Shown: positions 56,017 to 64,000 of the stretch, piece by piece
How the letters are laid out: each line of letters starts with the position of its first letter
Position numbering within the stretch: the first letter of the stretch is position 1
Source: Chitinophaga polysaccharea
GTDB taxonomy: Bacteria; Bacteroidota; Bacteroidia; Chitinophagales; Chitinophagaceae
Direction of reading: 5' to 3'
DNA length: 64,000 bases
Assembly: GCF_902150045.1 (NCBI RefSeq)
Contig: NZ_CABFVU010000001.1
Coordinates: 744,001 to 808,000, forward strand
Translations under genes and position numbers: made by a program
The notes under the pieces: model-generated
The model's input: the letters and a program-made list of their open reading frames with translations, nothing else
Told to the model about the DNA's origin: nothing
Databases searched by the model: none

Positions 56017-57255
56017 CTAAACTCTCTTATATCCTTTCCAGCCGTATAAAAACACCACTACAAAGCAGAAAGCAGGAATGCCAAAGGAAATGGCAAGCGA
56101 CTGCCACTCCGTTACAACCCCCATCAGGTAAGGAACAGAAGCCCCTCCCACAATAGACATTACCTGGAAAGAAGCGCCGCGTTTGGTATGCACGCCCAGG
56201 TCTTTAACCCCCAACGCAAAAATAGTGGGGAACATGATAGACATAAAAAAGAAAATAGCGATCAGCGCATATACGGAAGCCGCGCCATTGCCGGTCATTA
56301 CAAAAACGCTTAACGCCACATTGATAAGGGCATAAACAGACAACAAATTATTGGGCGCTATTTTACGCATAAGCGCAGTGCCCACAAAACGGCCGCCCAT
56401 GAATAATCCCAGTCCTACCGATAGCAGGTAGGAAGCGTTTTCCGTAGTGATTCCGTGCCAGTATGTGGTTACATAATTAATAAACAATGCGCCTACACCT
56501 ACCTGCGCCGCTACATAAAAGAACTGCGCTATTACGCCCATTACAAAATGACGATGGGCAGAAAGCGGGCGGGTATCTGCCATTACTTCAGGACCTTCCT
56601 GTTCGGCCTCTTTGATTTCAGGCAATGGAGTTCTGTAGAAAAACCCTGCGATCAGCAGTACTACCACGCCTATTACAATGTAGGTGAGCTTCACGGTAGT
56701 AAGATCACCGCTGCCACTGCCAAAAAATAATTTACCGCCAATAATAGGACCCAGGAAAGATCCCAGCCCGTTAAAGCATTGTGATAAGTTCAGCCTTTGT
56801 TCAGATGTGGCCTTATCTCCCAGCACCGTTACATACGGATTGGCAGCCGTTTCCAGGCAGGCCAGCCCGCAGGCAAGAATAAATAATGCCAGCAGGAAAA
56901 AGTCGAAGCTCAGTGCTCCGGCTGCCGGGAAAAACAGGAAAGCACCAGTGGCATACAACAACAAACCGAGAATAATTCCTTTCTTATAACCAAACTTGTT
57001 CATAAACATACCTGCCGGTAATGCCATGAGGAAATAAGCCCCGAAATAAGCGCCCTGTAATAAAGTAGAACGTTTGGTAGTGATGTTTAATACCTCCTGG
57101 AAATGTTTGTTCAGTACATCCAGCAGCCCGTATGCCAGTCCCCATAAGAAAAATAGGCTGGTAACCAGGATCAGCGGGAACAAATAACTGCCCGGCTTTG
57201 CGCCTGTATCTTTATTGGTGGTATAGGTGGAATTACTTACTGCGCCTCCGGCCAT
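56017..57255 (-). CDS. fucP: L-fucose:H+ symporter (FucP family MFS)
   Basis: A 412-residue inner-membrane transporter with about 12 predicted helices. FLFPLILVTSLFFLWGLAYGLLDVLNKHFQEVL at the start is typical of the FHS (fucose/glucose-galactose) branch of the MFS, as are GAYFGAYFLMALPAGMFMNKFGYK, AANPYVTVLGDK and QCFNGLGSFLGPIIGG. It imports the sugar for the surrounding fucose operon, of which it is the last gene, 58 nt after the dehydrogenase gene. Confidence 0.93.
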   Translation of the reverse strand: MAGGAVSNSTYTTNKDTGAKPGSYLFPLILVTSLFFLWGLAYGLLDVLNKHFQEVLNITTKRSTLLQGAYFGAYFLMALPAGMFMNKFGYKKGIILGLLLYATGAFLFFPAAGALSFDFFLLALFILACGLACLETAANPYVTVLGDKATSEQRLNLSQCFNGLGSFLGPIIGGKLFFGSGSGDLTTVKLTYIVIGVVVLLIAGFFYRTPLPEIKEAEQEGPEVMADTRPLSAHRHFVMGVIAQFFYVAAQVGVGALFINYVTTYWHGITTENASYLLSVGLGLFMGGRFVGTALMRKIAPNNLLSVYALINVALSVFVMTGNGAASVYALIAIFFFMSIMFPTIFALGVKDLGVHTKRGASFQVMSIVGGASVPYLMGVVTEWQSLAISFGIPAFCFVVVFLYGWKGYKRV

Positions 57256-57313
57256 AACGAAGAATTTAATGTTTCAGGTGATTGAATATTGTAACAGGTG
57301 TTGGCTCTTATCC

Positions 57314-58096
57314 TTAGCTGATGGATCTGTCGAGATGGGTATAACCACCATCTACGTATACAATTTGTCCGGTTGTATGAGAGGAACGTGGCGACAACAG
57401 GAACACGGTGCTGTTGGCAATTTCCGTGGATGTGGTCATTCTTTTTTCAAATGGAATTTTTGCGGTGATAGATGCCAGTTTTTCCTTTGGATTTGGCAAT
57501 GAATTGATCCAGGTTTCATACAGCGGGGTCCATACTTCAGCAGGGATCACCGTGTTAACGCGGATAGAGTAAGGCAGCAGTTCCACGGCCCATTCACGGG
57601 TGAGCGCATTGATACCGCCCTTGGAAGCCGCATAGCCACTGGTATTACCCTGGCCGGTATCGGCTACTTTAGAACCGATGTTTACAATATTTCCCTTGGT
57701 GGCTTTCAGGTAAGGCAATGCAAAATGTGCCAGGTTGTAGTAATGCGATAAATTATTCTGCAGCGACAGCATAAATTTCTCCGGGCTGCCGCTTTCCAGT
57801 CCTACGCCATCATTGGCGCCGGCATTATTCACCAGGGCGTCTATTCTACCATACTTTGCTATTGTTTCAGAGATCACTTTTTTACAGTCTTCCACTTTTC
57901 CCAGTTCTGCCGTAATAGCCATGGCTTTACCGCCTGCGGCGATGATCTCGCCCACTGTTTTTTCATTATCGGCAGTACTGCGGCCGGCAATCACGCTGAT
58001 GCCGCCTTCTGCCGCTACCAGCTTTGAAATAGCTTCCCCGATCCCTTTTGCACCACCGGTAACGATGATCACTTTCTCCTGTAACCCTAAATCCAT
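57314..58096 (-). CDS. SDR oxidoreductase, probable L-fucose dehydrogenase
   Basis: A 260-residue classical short-chain dehydrogenase: cofactor motif TGGAKGIG, NNAG in ALVNNAGAND, and the active site Ser...YAASK (SGYAASKGGINAL). In the operon it fits the first oxidation, L-fucose to L-fucono-lactone. The sister SDR at 61029-61811 fits the later 2-keto-3-deoxy-L-fuconate step. Sequence alone does not settle which does which; I assign by the DNAGANDGVG-like region recalled from L-fucose dehydrogenases and by gene order. Confidence 0.78.
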   Translation of the reverse strand: MDLGLQEKVIIVTGGAKGIGEAISKLVAAEGGISVIAGRSTADNEKTVGEIIAAGGKAMAITAELGKVEDCKKVISETIAKYGRIDALVNNAGANDGVGLESGSPEKFMLSLQNNLSHYYNLAHFALPYLKATKGNIVNIGSKVADTGQGNTSGYAASKGGINALTREWAVELLPYSIRVNTVIPAEVWTPLYETWINSLPNPKEKLASITAKIPFEKRMTTSTEIANSTVFLLSPRSSHTTGQIVYVDGGYTHLDRSIS

Positions 58097-58116
58097 AGTT
58101 TGTATGATATTATTTT

Positions 58117-58944
58117 TTATAGATGATAAAATGAGCGGGCATTGCCTCCCATTATCTGCTCTTGTTCACTTATTGATAATGTGCTGATAAAATCTGTTAC
58201 CAGTTCTTTTACTTTACGGTACTTTGCTGCCACCAGGCACACGGGCCAGTCGGAGCCATATACCAGCCTGCCTGCACCAAAGGCTTCCAGCGCCACTTCC
58301 ATAAAAGGCTGGAAATGTCCCGGCTCCCAGTGTTGCCAGTCGGCCTCCGTTACCATGCCGCTCAGTTTGCAGTATACATTGGGCGATTGTGCAATGCGGC
58401 GCATATGTGCTGCCCAGGCATCCAATTCTCCTGCTTTAATATCCGGCTTGGCCAGGTGGTCAATGATCAGCGCCTGTTCGGGGAACTGCTGCACAAATTC
58501 TTCTACCGCAGGTAACTGTTTCGGATATACGAGAATATCATAGGTGAACTGATGTTGCTGCAGCGCTTTGATACCGCGGCAGAAATGTTCACCGAGAATA
58601 AACCTGTTATCCGGTTCTCCCTGTACAATATGCCGGAAGCCTTTCAGTTTGGGATATGCGGCGTACTGTTCCAGTTGTTCACTGATATTGGCAGCGCGAA
58701 GGTCTGCCCATCCTACTACGCCTTTAATAAAATCATGCTTATCTGCCAGTGCCAGTAAAAAGGCAGTTTCATCTGCCGATTGATCGGCCTGAACCGCTAT
58801 ACAGCCATGTACCCCGTTGCCGGCCAGCACAGGAGCCAGGTCTTCCGGGTAAAAATCACGGCGGATCACCTGCATGGATTCATCTATCCATGCATGGCGT
58901 ACAGGATCGTATTGCCAGAAATGCTGATGTGCGTCAATAACCAT
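58117..58944 (-). CDS. Amidohydrolase, probable L-fuconolactonase
   Basis: A 275-residue amidohydrolase-2 family protein. The metal-binding start IDAHQHFWQYDP is typical of sugar lactonases of the COG3618 group. Later blocks are VHGCIAVQADQS, GFRHIVQGEPDNRFI, IIDHLAKPDI and LVYGSDWPVCL. It should open L-fucono-lactone to L-fuconate. ATG 58944 gives the family start; a longer frame adds 20 foreign residues. It sits 20 nt upstream of the dehydrogenase gene in the same operon. Confidence 0.85.
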   Translation of the reverse strand: MVIDAHQHFWQYDPVRHAWIDESMQVIRRDFYPEDLAPVLAGNGVHGCIAVQADQSADETAFLLALADKHDFIKGVVGWADLRAANISEQLEQYAAYPKLKGFRHIVQGEPDNRFILGEHFCRGIKALQQHQFTYDILVYPKQLPAVEEFVQQFPEQALIIDHLAKPDIKAGELDAWAAHMRRIAQSPNVYCKLSGMVTEADWQHWEPGHFQPFMEVALEAFGAGRLVYGSDWPVCLVAAKYRKVKELVTDFISTLSISEQEQIMGGNARSFYHL

Positions 58945-58993
58945 GTAAATATTTTTTTGCCGGGCGTCGGAAGTTACCGGCGCCCGGTATTCT

Positions 58994-59323
58994 TTACAAT
59001 GCAAAAATCTGGTCCATAATGATCCACTTCTCTCCTTCTTTTGCTACCGGCAATGCCTGCTGGTATTTCCACATAAGCTGCTCCCACACCTGCACGGCAG
59101 GATTGGCTGCGTCCATGGCGTCTTTACGTTCAAAGGAAAAGGTATCATCTACTTCCATGATCATAAACAGGCGGTTACCCGCGCGGTAAATATCCATTAC
59201 GGTAATACCGGCATCAGTAATGCTCTTTTTTATTTCAGGAGATACATTGCGGTGATGGGCTTCATACTCGCTGATCAGCTGCGGATCATCTACCAGATCC
59301 AGCGCCAGGCAATATCTTTTCAT
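58994..59323 (-). CDS. L-rhamnose/L-fucose mutarotase family protein
   Basis: A 109-residue protein of the L-rhamnose mutarotase (RhaM/DUF718) family: YCLALDLVDDPQLISEYEAHHRNVSPEI, a central MDIYRAGNRLFMIMEV and VWEQLMWKYQQALP near the end. It interconverts anomers of a 6-deoxy sugar; in this operon the substrate is probably L-fucose. It is separated by 2 nt from the hydrolase gene upstream. Confidence 0.88.
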   Translation of the reverse strand: MKRYCLALDLVDDPQLISEYEAHHRNVSPEIKKSITDAGITVMDIYRAGNRLFMIMEVDDTFSFERKDAMDAANPAVQVWEQLMWKYQQALPVAKEGEKWIIMDQIFAL

Positions 59324-59325
59324 AA

Positions 59326-60180
59326 TTACTGTTTATACGCTACAGCAGTTTGTTTGGAAGTACCTAATCCGTCGATACCCAGTTCAATCACATCCCCGGC
59401 TTTCAGGTATACCTGCGGGTTCATGCCCAGGCCTACACCAGCCGGTGTTCCGGTAGAGATCACATCTCCCGGGAGCAGGGTCATAAACTGGCTCAGGTAA
59501 GCCACTACGTAAGCTACATTAAAGATGAAGTTGGAGGTGTTGCCATCCTGCATTTTCTGACCGTTAACGGTAAGCCATAAACGAAGATTATTCACATCGG
59601 CAATTTCATCTTTGGTAGCCAGCCATGGGCCTAAAGGTGCAAACGTATCACAGCTCTTGCCTTTTACCCATTGTCCGTTTCTTTCGATCTGAAAGGCCCT
59701 TTCGCTATAGTCGTTATGCAAGCAGTAACCTGCTACATAGTCCATGGCGTCTTTTTCTTCCACATAACTGGCCTTTTTGCCAATTACTACTGCCAGTTCC
59801 ACTTCCCAGTCGGTTTTCTGGCTGTTGCGTGGAATCACCAGGTCGTCGTTCGGACCTACCAGTGCGCTGGTACTTTTAAAGAACACGATAGGTTCTGCAG
59901 GAATGGCTGCATTGGTTTCACGCGCATGGTCTGCGTAGTTCAGCCCGATGCAGATAATTTTGGAAGGACGGAGGATAGGCGAGCCCAAACGGGTACCGGC
60001 AGGCACCTGCGGGCATTCCGCAGCATGTGCGCCATACCATTCAGATAAACGCGCCAGCCCATTGGTTTCAAAAAATTTCTCTCCAAAATCCTCACCGAAT
60101 GCGCTCACATCAAACATTCCTGCTGCGGTGGCAACACCCGGTTTCTCTTCTCCCGGTAAACCAAACCTGATCAGTTTCAT
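59326..60180 (-). CDS. Fumarylacetoacetate hydrolase family, probable 2,4-diketo-3-deoxy-L-fuconate hydrolase
   Basis: A 284-residue FAH-fold protein. Metal-site and catalytic blocks seen are ICIGLNYADHARET, IVFFKSTSALVGPNDDLVIP, DWEVELAVVIGKKA, GYCLHNDYSERAFQIE and PGDVISTGTPAGVGLGMNP. In the non-phosphorylating fucose pathway this enzyme cleaves 2,4-diketo-3-deoxy-L-fuconate to pyruvate and L-lactate. The family also includes proteins annotated as ureidoglycolate lyase, but the operon favours the sugar-acid role. Confidence 0.87.
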   Translation of the reverse strand: MKLIRFGLPGEEKPGVATAAGMFDVSAFGEDFGEKFFETNGLARLSEWYGAHAAECPQVPAGTRLGSPILRPSKIICIGLNYADHARETNAAIPAEPIVFFKSTSALVGPNDDLVIPRNSQKTDWEVELAVVIGKKASYVEEKDAMDYVAGYCLHNDYSERAFQIERNGQWVKGKSCDTFAPLGPWLATKDEIADVNNLRLWLTVNGQKMQDGNTSNFIFNVAYVVAYLSQFMTLLPGDVISTGTPAGVGLGMNPQVYLKAGDVIELGIDGLGTSKQTAVAYKQ

Positions 60181-60199
60181 ATCAATACTATTTATTTTC

Positions 60200-60946
60200 T
60201 TACTTAATTTCTTTCAGTGTTTTAATCTGTAGTCTTCCGCTTTCCACGTGCAGGTCGATCACCGGTTCTGCCTTTCCATCTTTTACAAAAGAGAAATACA
60301 CATGATCATCCTGTCCTGTTGGCTGGATCACGCCTTTACTGCCGGAAGGCACGGGCATGAACATGCTTTTACGCAAACCGCCAAATTCCACGTACAGCTC
60401 CAGGCTGTCGGGCGAAGCATCCGGTTTTATTTCCACGATGAAATCCGCGAGGATATTACCGGACTGGAAGCTCTTTTTATATTGCTGCAACATTTCACCG
60501 CCGGCAGTCACCTTTCCAAGACCCAGTGTTCCTTCCATATACTCCCAGATAGGCTGAGGCGGCGTGGCGGCCCATAATATTTTCACATCTTTTTTGCTGT
60601 CTACAAAAGCGTGGTAATAACGTGGCTGATGGTTCGGTTTCATAACGCCGATATAACAGCTGTTGGGCTCATTCCATAATACCTTGTAAAGGTCCGATTC
60701 CGGTACATCCTTCAGGATGGCCTGTTCAAAGCTCTTTTCTTTTGTTCCTTCTTTTAGCTGAATCTTAATGTTGATCAGCGATGTATCTTTTTCCTTGTCT
60801 GAAAAGGTAACCGATATGGTACCTTCCGGTGTTGCCGGTTTTACTACAGATGCGGATTCCCCGGTAGCGGCTTCCTTGTTGGTACCGGAATTACAGGCAG
60901 ATAATATGGCCAGTGCTAACGCCAGCCCTATTCGAAAATGTTGCAT
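60200..60946 (-). CDS. Hypothetical lipoprotein in the fucose operon
   Basis: A 248-residue protein with a lipoprotein signal (MQHFRIGLALALAILSAC, lipid cysteine at residue 18) and a short Ser/Thr/Ala linker. A beta-rich domain follows (GTISVTFSDKEKDTSLINIKIQL, WNEPNSCYIGVMKPNHQPRYYHAFVDS, DFIVEIKPDASPDSLELYVEF). I do not recognise a family. ATG 60946 gives a clean signal peptide; a longer frame from 61015 does not. Its place between catabolic genes suggests a periplasmic or surface role in sugar handling, but this is only inference. Confidence 0.72.
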   Translation of the reverse strand: MQHFRIGLALALAILSACNSGTNKEAATGESASVVKPATPEGTISVTFSDKEKDTSLINIKIQLKEGTKEKSFEQAILKDVPESDLYKVLWNEPNSCYIGVMKPNHQPRYYHAFVDSKKDVKILWAATPPQPIWEYMEGTLGLGKVTAGGEMLQQYKKSFQSGNILADFIVEIKPDASPDSLELYVEFGGLRKSMFMPVPSGSKGVIQPTGQDDHVYFSFVKDGKAEPVIDLHVESGRLQIKTLKEIK

Positions 60947-61028
60947 GATATAACTAAAAATTAATGAATGAATAACTTGAAAGATACGGGTAATCGTCCG
61001 CACTTTAAAACACACATCGCATTAATTC

Positions 61029-61811
61029 TTAGTTATTCAACCTGATAAAACCACCATCAATCGGGTAGTCGGTGCCGGTAATAAAACCTGCTTCATCGGA
61101 GCACAGGTATAACGCCAGGTTACCTACTTCCACGGGTTTGGCCATACGGCCTATCGGTTGGGTTTTACTCAGTTTTTCAAACATCTCCGCTTCTTTGCCC
61201 GGGTAGTTCTTGGCAATAAACCCATCCACAAACGGAGTGTGCACTCTTGCGGGCGACACACAGTTGCAGCGGATATTAGCGCCGAGATAATCCTTAGCCA
61301 CGGATAACGTCATGGTCAGTACCGCGCCTTTACTCATAGAGTAGGCCAGTCTGTCCGGTATACCCACACTGGAGGCGATGGAAGCCACATTCAGGATCAC
61401 GCCGCCGCCCTGTGCTTTCATCTGTTTGATCACTGCATACATACAGTTATAGGTGCCCTTTACATTTACCTGGTACACCCTGTCGAAGTCCTGTTCAGCG
61501 GTATTTTCAAGGTTACCCACATGGGCAATGCCCGCGCAGTTCACCAGGATATCCAGCTTACCCGCGGTTTTCACAATCCCATCCATTACGCCGATCACGG
61601 CTGCCTGGTCGGCCACGTTACACGCATGCACGGTCGCCTGGCCGCCTGCTGTCCTGATTTCTTCTGCTGTAGCTTTACCACCATCTTCATTCAGCTCCAG
61701 GATATGCACCTGCGCACCCCGTGCCCCGAATGTTTTTGCAATTGCCTGTCCTATGCCGCTACCGCCACCGGTGATAACCGCTACTTTATTATCTAATCTG
61801 AACAGTTCCAT
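61029..61811 (-). CDS. SDR oxidoreductase, probable 2-keto-3-deoxy-L-fuconate dehydrogenase
   Basis: A 260-residue classical SDR: TGGGSGIGQAIA at the cofactor site, VNCAGIAHVG, the catalytic Ser and YSMSK (RLAYSMSKGAVLTMT), and the end TDYPIDGGFIRLNN. It is the first gene of the minus-strand fucose operon. It fits oxidation of 2-keto-3-deoxy-L-fuconate to the diketo acid cleaved by the FAH-family enzyme. The split of roles with the SDR at 57314-58096 is inferred. No L-fuconate dehydratase gene lies upstream before the divergent dipeptidase gene. Confidence 0.8.
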   Translation of the reverse strand: MELFRLDNKVAVITGGGSGIGQAIAKTFGARGAQVHILELNEDGGKATAEEIRTAGGQATVHACNVADQAAVIGVMDGIVKTAGKLDILVNCAGIAHVGNLENTAEQDFDRVYQVNVKGTYNCMYAVIKQMKAQGGGVILNVASIASSVGIPDRLAYSMSKGAVLTMTLSVAKDYLGANIRCNCVSPARVHTPFVDGFIAKNYPGKEAEMFEKLSKTQPIGRMAKPVEVGNLALYLCSDEAGFITGTDYPIDGGFIRLNN

Positions 61812-61958
61812 CGTATAAAAATTTAAGGGTTCTAAAATACCTATTAATATAAGGTGATTGCAATTGTATTTTCACTGTATTTCATACTTTCTTGCCTAAT
61901 TTTCATAAAATTCAATAAGCCGGACCAAATCCGGGGCTTTTTCTGCAATTTTAAGCAT

Positions 61959-62654
61959 ATGAGAATAATACTGTTAACAGCGCTCCTGTGGAGCATCTCC
62001 CGCCAGCTGCCTGCCCAGAAAATACCGGTTAATAAATACGGGCTCGCCGTTCTGGGCACTAAACAACAATATACACAGCTGGTAAAAGCCGACAGCAACC
62101 AGCAACTGGTAAATCTTGAAAAGTATATCCCGGGTATTAAAAAAGATGTGCGTTACGCTACCACGAATAATTTCACCAAACAGCAATTATACACCAACAC
62201 CGCAATTTACCTCCGCCTGCCTGCGGCCAAAGCATTAAAAGCAGTGCAGGAATCGCTGCGGAAAAAAGGATATGGCCTCCTTATTTACGATGCCTATCGT
62301 CCTTATCATGTAACGGAAGCAATGTTTAAAATAGTTCCCAACGACCTGTATGCTGCCGATCCCCGCAAAGGGTCGGGACATAACCGCGGCGTAGCCATAG
62401 ATCTCAGTATGGTTAACCTCAAAACAAACAAGCCCGTGGCTATGCCTACGGACTTCGACGATTTTACCATGAAAGCACATGAGAACTACTCCCCTCCGGA
62501 CCCCACAGTGGCGGCTAACCGCAAATTGCTGAGAGATACCATGCGGCAACACGGCTTTAAAGGAAGCTCTACAGAATGGTGGCACTTCTATCTCCCTGAT
62601 TATAAAAAATACCCGCTGATGGATATTCCCTTTGCAGATTTTGTCCTGGAATAA
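61959..62654 (+). CDS. D-alanyl-D-alanine dipeptidase (VanX/DdpX, M15D)
   Basis: A 231-residue zinc peptidase with a signal peptide (MRIILLTALLWSISRQLPAQ). Zinc ligands and catalytic residues of the family are in place: Arg114 (YDAYRP), His141 and Asp148 (SGHNRGVAID), and Glu206 and His209 (EWWHF). It cleaves D-Ala-D-Ala, most likely in the periplasm for murein recycling. No vanH, vanA or two-component genes are adjacent, so glycopeptide resistance is not suggested. ATG 61959 is chosen since it begins the signal peptide; a frame from 61854 adds 35 residues. Confidence 0.92.
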   Translation: MRIILLTALLWSISRQLPAQKIPVNKYGLAVLGTKQQYTQLVKADSNQQLVNLEKYIPGIKKDVRYATTNNFTKQQLYTNTAIYLRLPAAKALKAVQESLRKKGYGLLIYDAYRPYHVTEAMFKIVPNDLYAADPRKGSGHNRGVAIDLSMVNLKTNKPVAMPTDFDDFTMKAHENYSPPDPTVAANRKLLRDTMRQHGFKGSSTEWWHFYLPDYKKYPLMDIPFADFVLE

Positions 62655-62680
62655 AACAATACCCGCATCGCCGGAGGCGA

Positions 62681-63070
62681 TCAGGGGATTGTTATCGTAT
62701 CCACGCGGTTGGCAATTCCGTCCCACTTCAGGTAATAGGTACCATTACCGGGAGGAACAAAAGAATAGGTTTTTGTTTGCGTAATAAATGCCTGGGTACA
62801 GATGGTACAGGTATTAAAAAGATATTCCGCTTTCAATACCACGGTATCCCTGTTTTTGGAAGCCACTATTTTATTAATGGAGTAACAAGAATTATTAAAA
62901 ATGCAGCTTACATCATAAAAAACACCATTCTGCCCACTCGCATTACCAGAGCTTTTCCCGAGGTATTTCGCCCCCTGAACGGGCACCCATCCGTATTGAG
63001 AGCAATTATCCGCTTCTTTGCTGCAGGCGGCAAAAAATAAAATAACCAGGAGTAAGGGAATTGTTTTCAT
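62681..63070 (-). CDS. Hypothetical small lipoprotein
   Basis: A 129-residue protein with a lipoprotein signal (MKTIPLLLVILFFAAC, lipid cysteine at residue 16). The mature part has five or six further cysteines, including the spaced set SCIFNNSCYSI and NTCTICTQAF, and ends in beta-like sequence (YYLKWDGIANRVDTITIP). No family recognised. It lies convergent with the dipeptidase gene at 26 nt. The long palindrome at 63122-63320 separates it from leuA. Confidence 0.75.
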   Translation of the reverse strand: MKTIPLLLVILFFAACSKEADNCSQYGWVPVQGAKYLGKSSGNASGQNGVFYDVSCIFNNSCYSINKIVASKNRDTVVLKAEYLFNTCTICTQAFITQTKTYSFVPPGNGTYYLKWDGIANRVDTITIP

Positions 63071-63121
63071 CAGGGTTTATTTCACGCCTGTAAAACGGGG
63101 AGAGCAAAGCAAAGGTTACAG

Positions 63122-63320
63122 CGCGGATTTTGTCTTGGAACACTGATTACGCTAATTTTGATGATTAGTTTGATTTTTACTTTTTGAATTTTATAAATAG
63201 TTAAGGGAGATATAGGCGGGTATATTCGCGTATATCTCCCTCATTTATCATAAAACGCTAAAAAGATATCAATGTAATCATCAAAATTAGCGTAATCAGT
63301 GTTCCAAGACAAAATCCGCG
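63122..63320. repeat. Long palindromic element after leuA
   Basis: Perfect 46-bp inverted arms (63122-63167 and 63275-63320) begin CGCGGATTTTGTCTTGGAAC. A central stem GGGAGATATA...TATATCTCCC lies near 63205-63240, and the intervening sequence can pair imperfectly, so the whole 199 bp folds as one hairpin. It ends six bases from the leuA stop. The internal TGATTACGCTAATT and TTAAGGGAGATA resemble the element at 39247-39417. Confidence 0.87.
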
Positions 63321-63326
63321 GCGATC

Positions 63327-64000
63327 CTAGTATATTTTATTCAGCGCATCTACGTAAGCATGTACGGAAGCGTTCACAATGTCGGTAGAAATACCGAAAC
63401 CATAATACGACTGCCCGTTATGCTTTACCCTCATATTCACTTTACTTACATCTTCACTACCGCCGCGCATGGATTGAATATTGAATTCATCCAGTTCGAT
63501 ATCGTCTTTAATAATATCGTGGATAGCATTGATGGTAGCATTTACCGGGCCGTTACCGGCAGCGCTGGCTTCTTTTTCTTCGCCGTTAATGCGCAGCTTA
63601 ACAGTAGCCATAGGGCGGAGCGGATCACCGCATACCACCTGCAGTAAGGTTACCTTAATAGCATTATCACCATAGGTTTGAGCATCGCCATCACCCATCA
63701 GTTCCAGCAGGTCCGCATCGTTGATTTCCTTTTTGGTATCCGCCATCAGCAGGAAGCGTTGATACACCTCATCGATGTTCACTTTTTCGAGGTTGTATCC
63801 GAGCCTCGACAAATGATGTTTCAGCGCATGGCGGCCGCTGCGGGCGGTGAGGATAATAGAGTTGGAGTTGATGCCTACATCTTCAGGGTTCAGGATCTCG
63901 TAGTTCTCACGGTGTTTCAGCACACCGTCCTGGTGAATACCGGAGCTGTGCGCAAAAGCATTGCGGCCCACAATGGCTTTGTTGGGCTGTACCGGCATGT
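63327..64000 (-). CDS. leuA: 2-isopropylmalate synthase, C-terminal part
   Basis: The 3' part of the gene: 223 codons plus two bases, running off the right edge with no start inside the window. [19 protein letters not shown] with its histidines belongs to the linker after the TIM-barrel. The regulatory LeuA dimer domain follows ([72 protein letters not shown]), which binds leucine for feedback inhibition. The enzyme condenses acetyl-CoA with 2-oxoisovalerate in leucine synthesis. (R)-citramalate synthase is a less likely alternative. Confidence 0.93.
   Translation of the reverse strand, partial: MPVQPNKAIVGRNAFAHSSGIHQDGVLKHRENYEILNPEDVGINSNSIILTARSGRHALKHHLSRLGYNLEKVNIDEVYQRFLLMADTKKEINDADLLELMGDGDAQTYGDNAIKVTLLQVVCGDPLRPMATVKLRINGEEKEASAAGNGPVNATINAIHDIIKDDIELDEFNIQSMRGGSEDVSKVNMRVKHNGQSYYGFGISTDIVNASVHAYVDALNKIY

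Noticed and set aside
61959..62654. VanX-type vancomycin resistance
   Set aside because: Only the dipeptidase is present, without vanH, vanA or vanRS; a murein-recycling role is more likely.

Overview
The window looks like a chromosomal stretch of a Bacteroidota genome, most likely a Chitinophaga-like member of the Chitinophagaceae. The evidence is a PorP/SprF protein next to a giant adhesin with a gliding-motility-type (type B) C-terminal domain, several families found mostly in this phylum (DUF5683, DUF4421, DUF4954, SDR-type threonine dehydrogenase, MbnP-like protein) and repeated promoter motifs of the Bacteroidota form TAnnTTTG. No tRNA, rRNA, CRISPR array, transposase or prophage gene was seen. 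Genus assignment is inference.

Layout. 1-10044 (minus) is a type IX secretion cluster: a 2741-residue Calx-beta repeat surface protein, its PorP/SprF partner and a TPR/PD40 lipoprotein cut by the window edge. 10562-23475 is mostly core metabolism and housekeeping: ahcY, pdxJ, lon, two predicted outer-membrane barrels, a membrane-anchored phosphoesterase, a UPF0173 hydrolase, parA-parB-DUF5683-dapB and an Rrf2 regulator with a four-cysteine cluster. 23917-26872 is the sulfate-activation operon cysH-cysD-cysN. 26900-36965 holds L-threonine dehydrogenase, kdsA, aconitase, a degenerate HD-domain protein, a LOG-family hydrolase, purU, a CHAD protein and small proteins.

36996-43152 (minus) is a complete histidine-utilisation operon, MarR-hutH-hutU-hutI-hutG, with a palindromic candidate operator in front of the MarR gene. 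43283-54106 has a SET-domain protein, a bestrophin, mgtE, a histidine phosphatase, an S9 peptidase, glmS, DUF4954 and tag. 54139-55949 is an MbnP-like / dihaem peroxidase pair. 56017-61811 is a non-phosphorylating L-fucose catabolic operon (two SDR dehydrogenases, a lactonase, a mutarotase, a diketo-acid hydrolase, a FucP permease and an unknown lipoprotein) that lacks its L-fuconate dehydratase. The end has a VanX-like dipeptidase, a small lipoprotein and the 3' part of leuA.

The features least explained by ordinary annotation are the long non-coding palindromes. The elements at 39247-39417 and 63122-63320 have perfect 34- and 46-bp arms, share internal motifs, and sit directly downstream of hutU and leuA. 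A 36-bp hairpin at 54105-54140 carries only the outer arms of the 63122 element. A separate element at 28929-29042 folds on paper into an almost fully paired three-way junction. The giant adhesin gene also contains a recent-looking 1047-bp-offset internal duplication.
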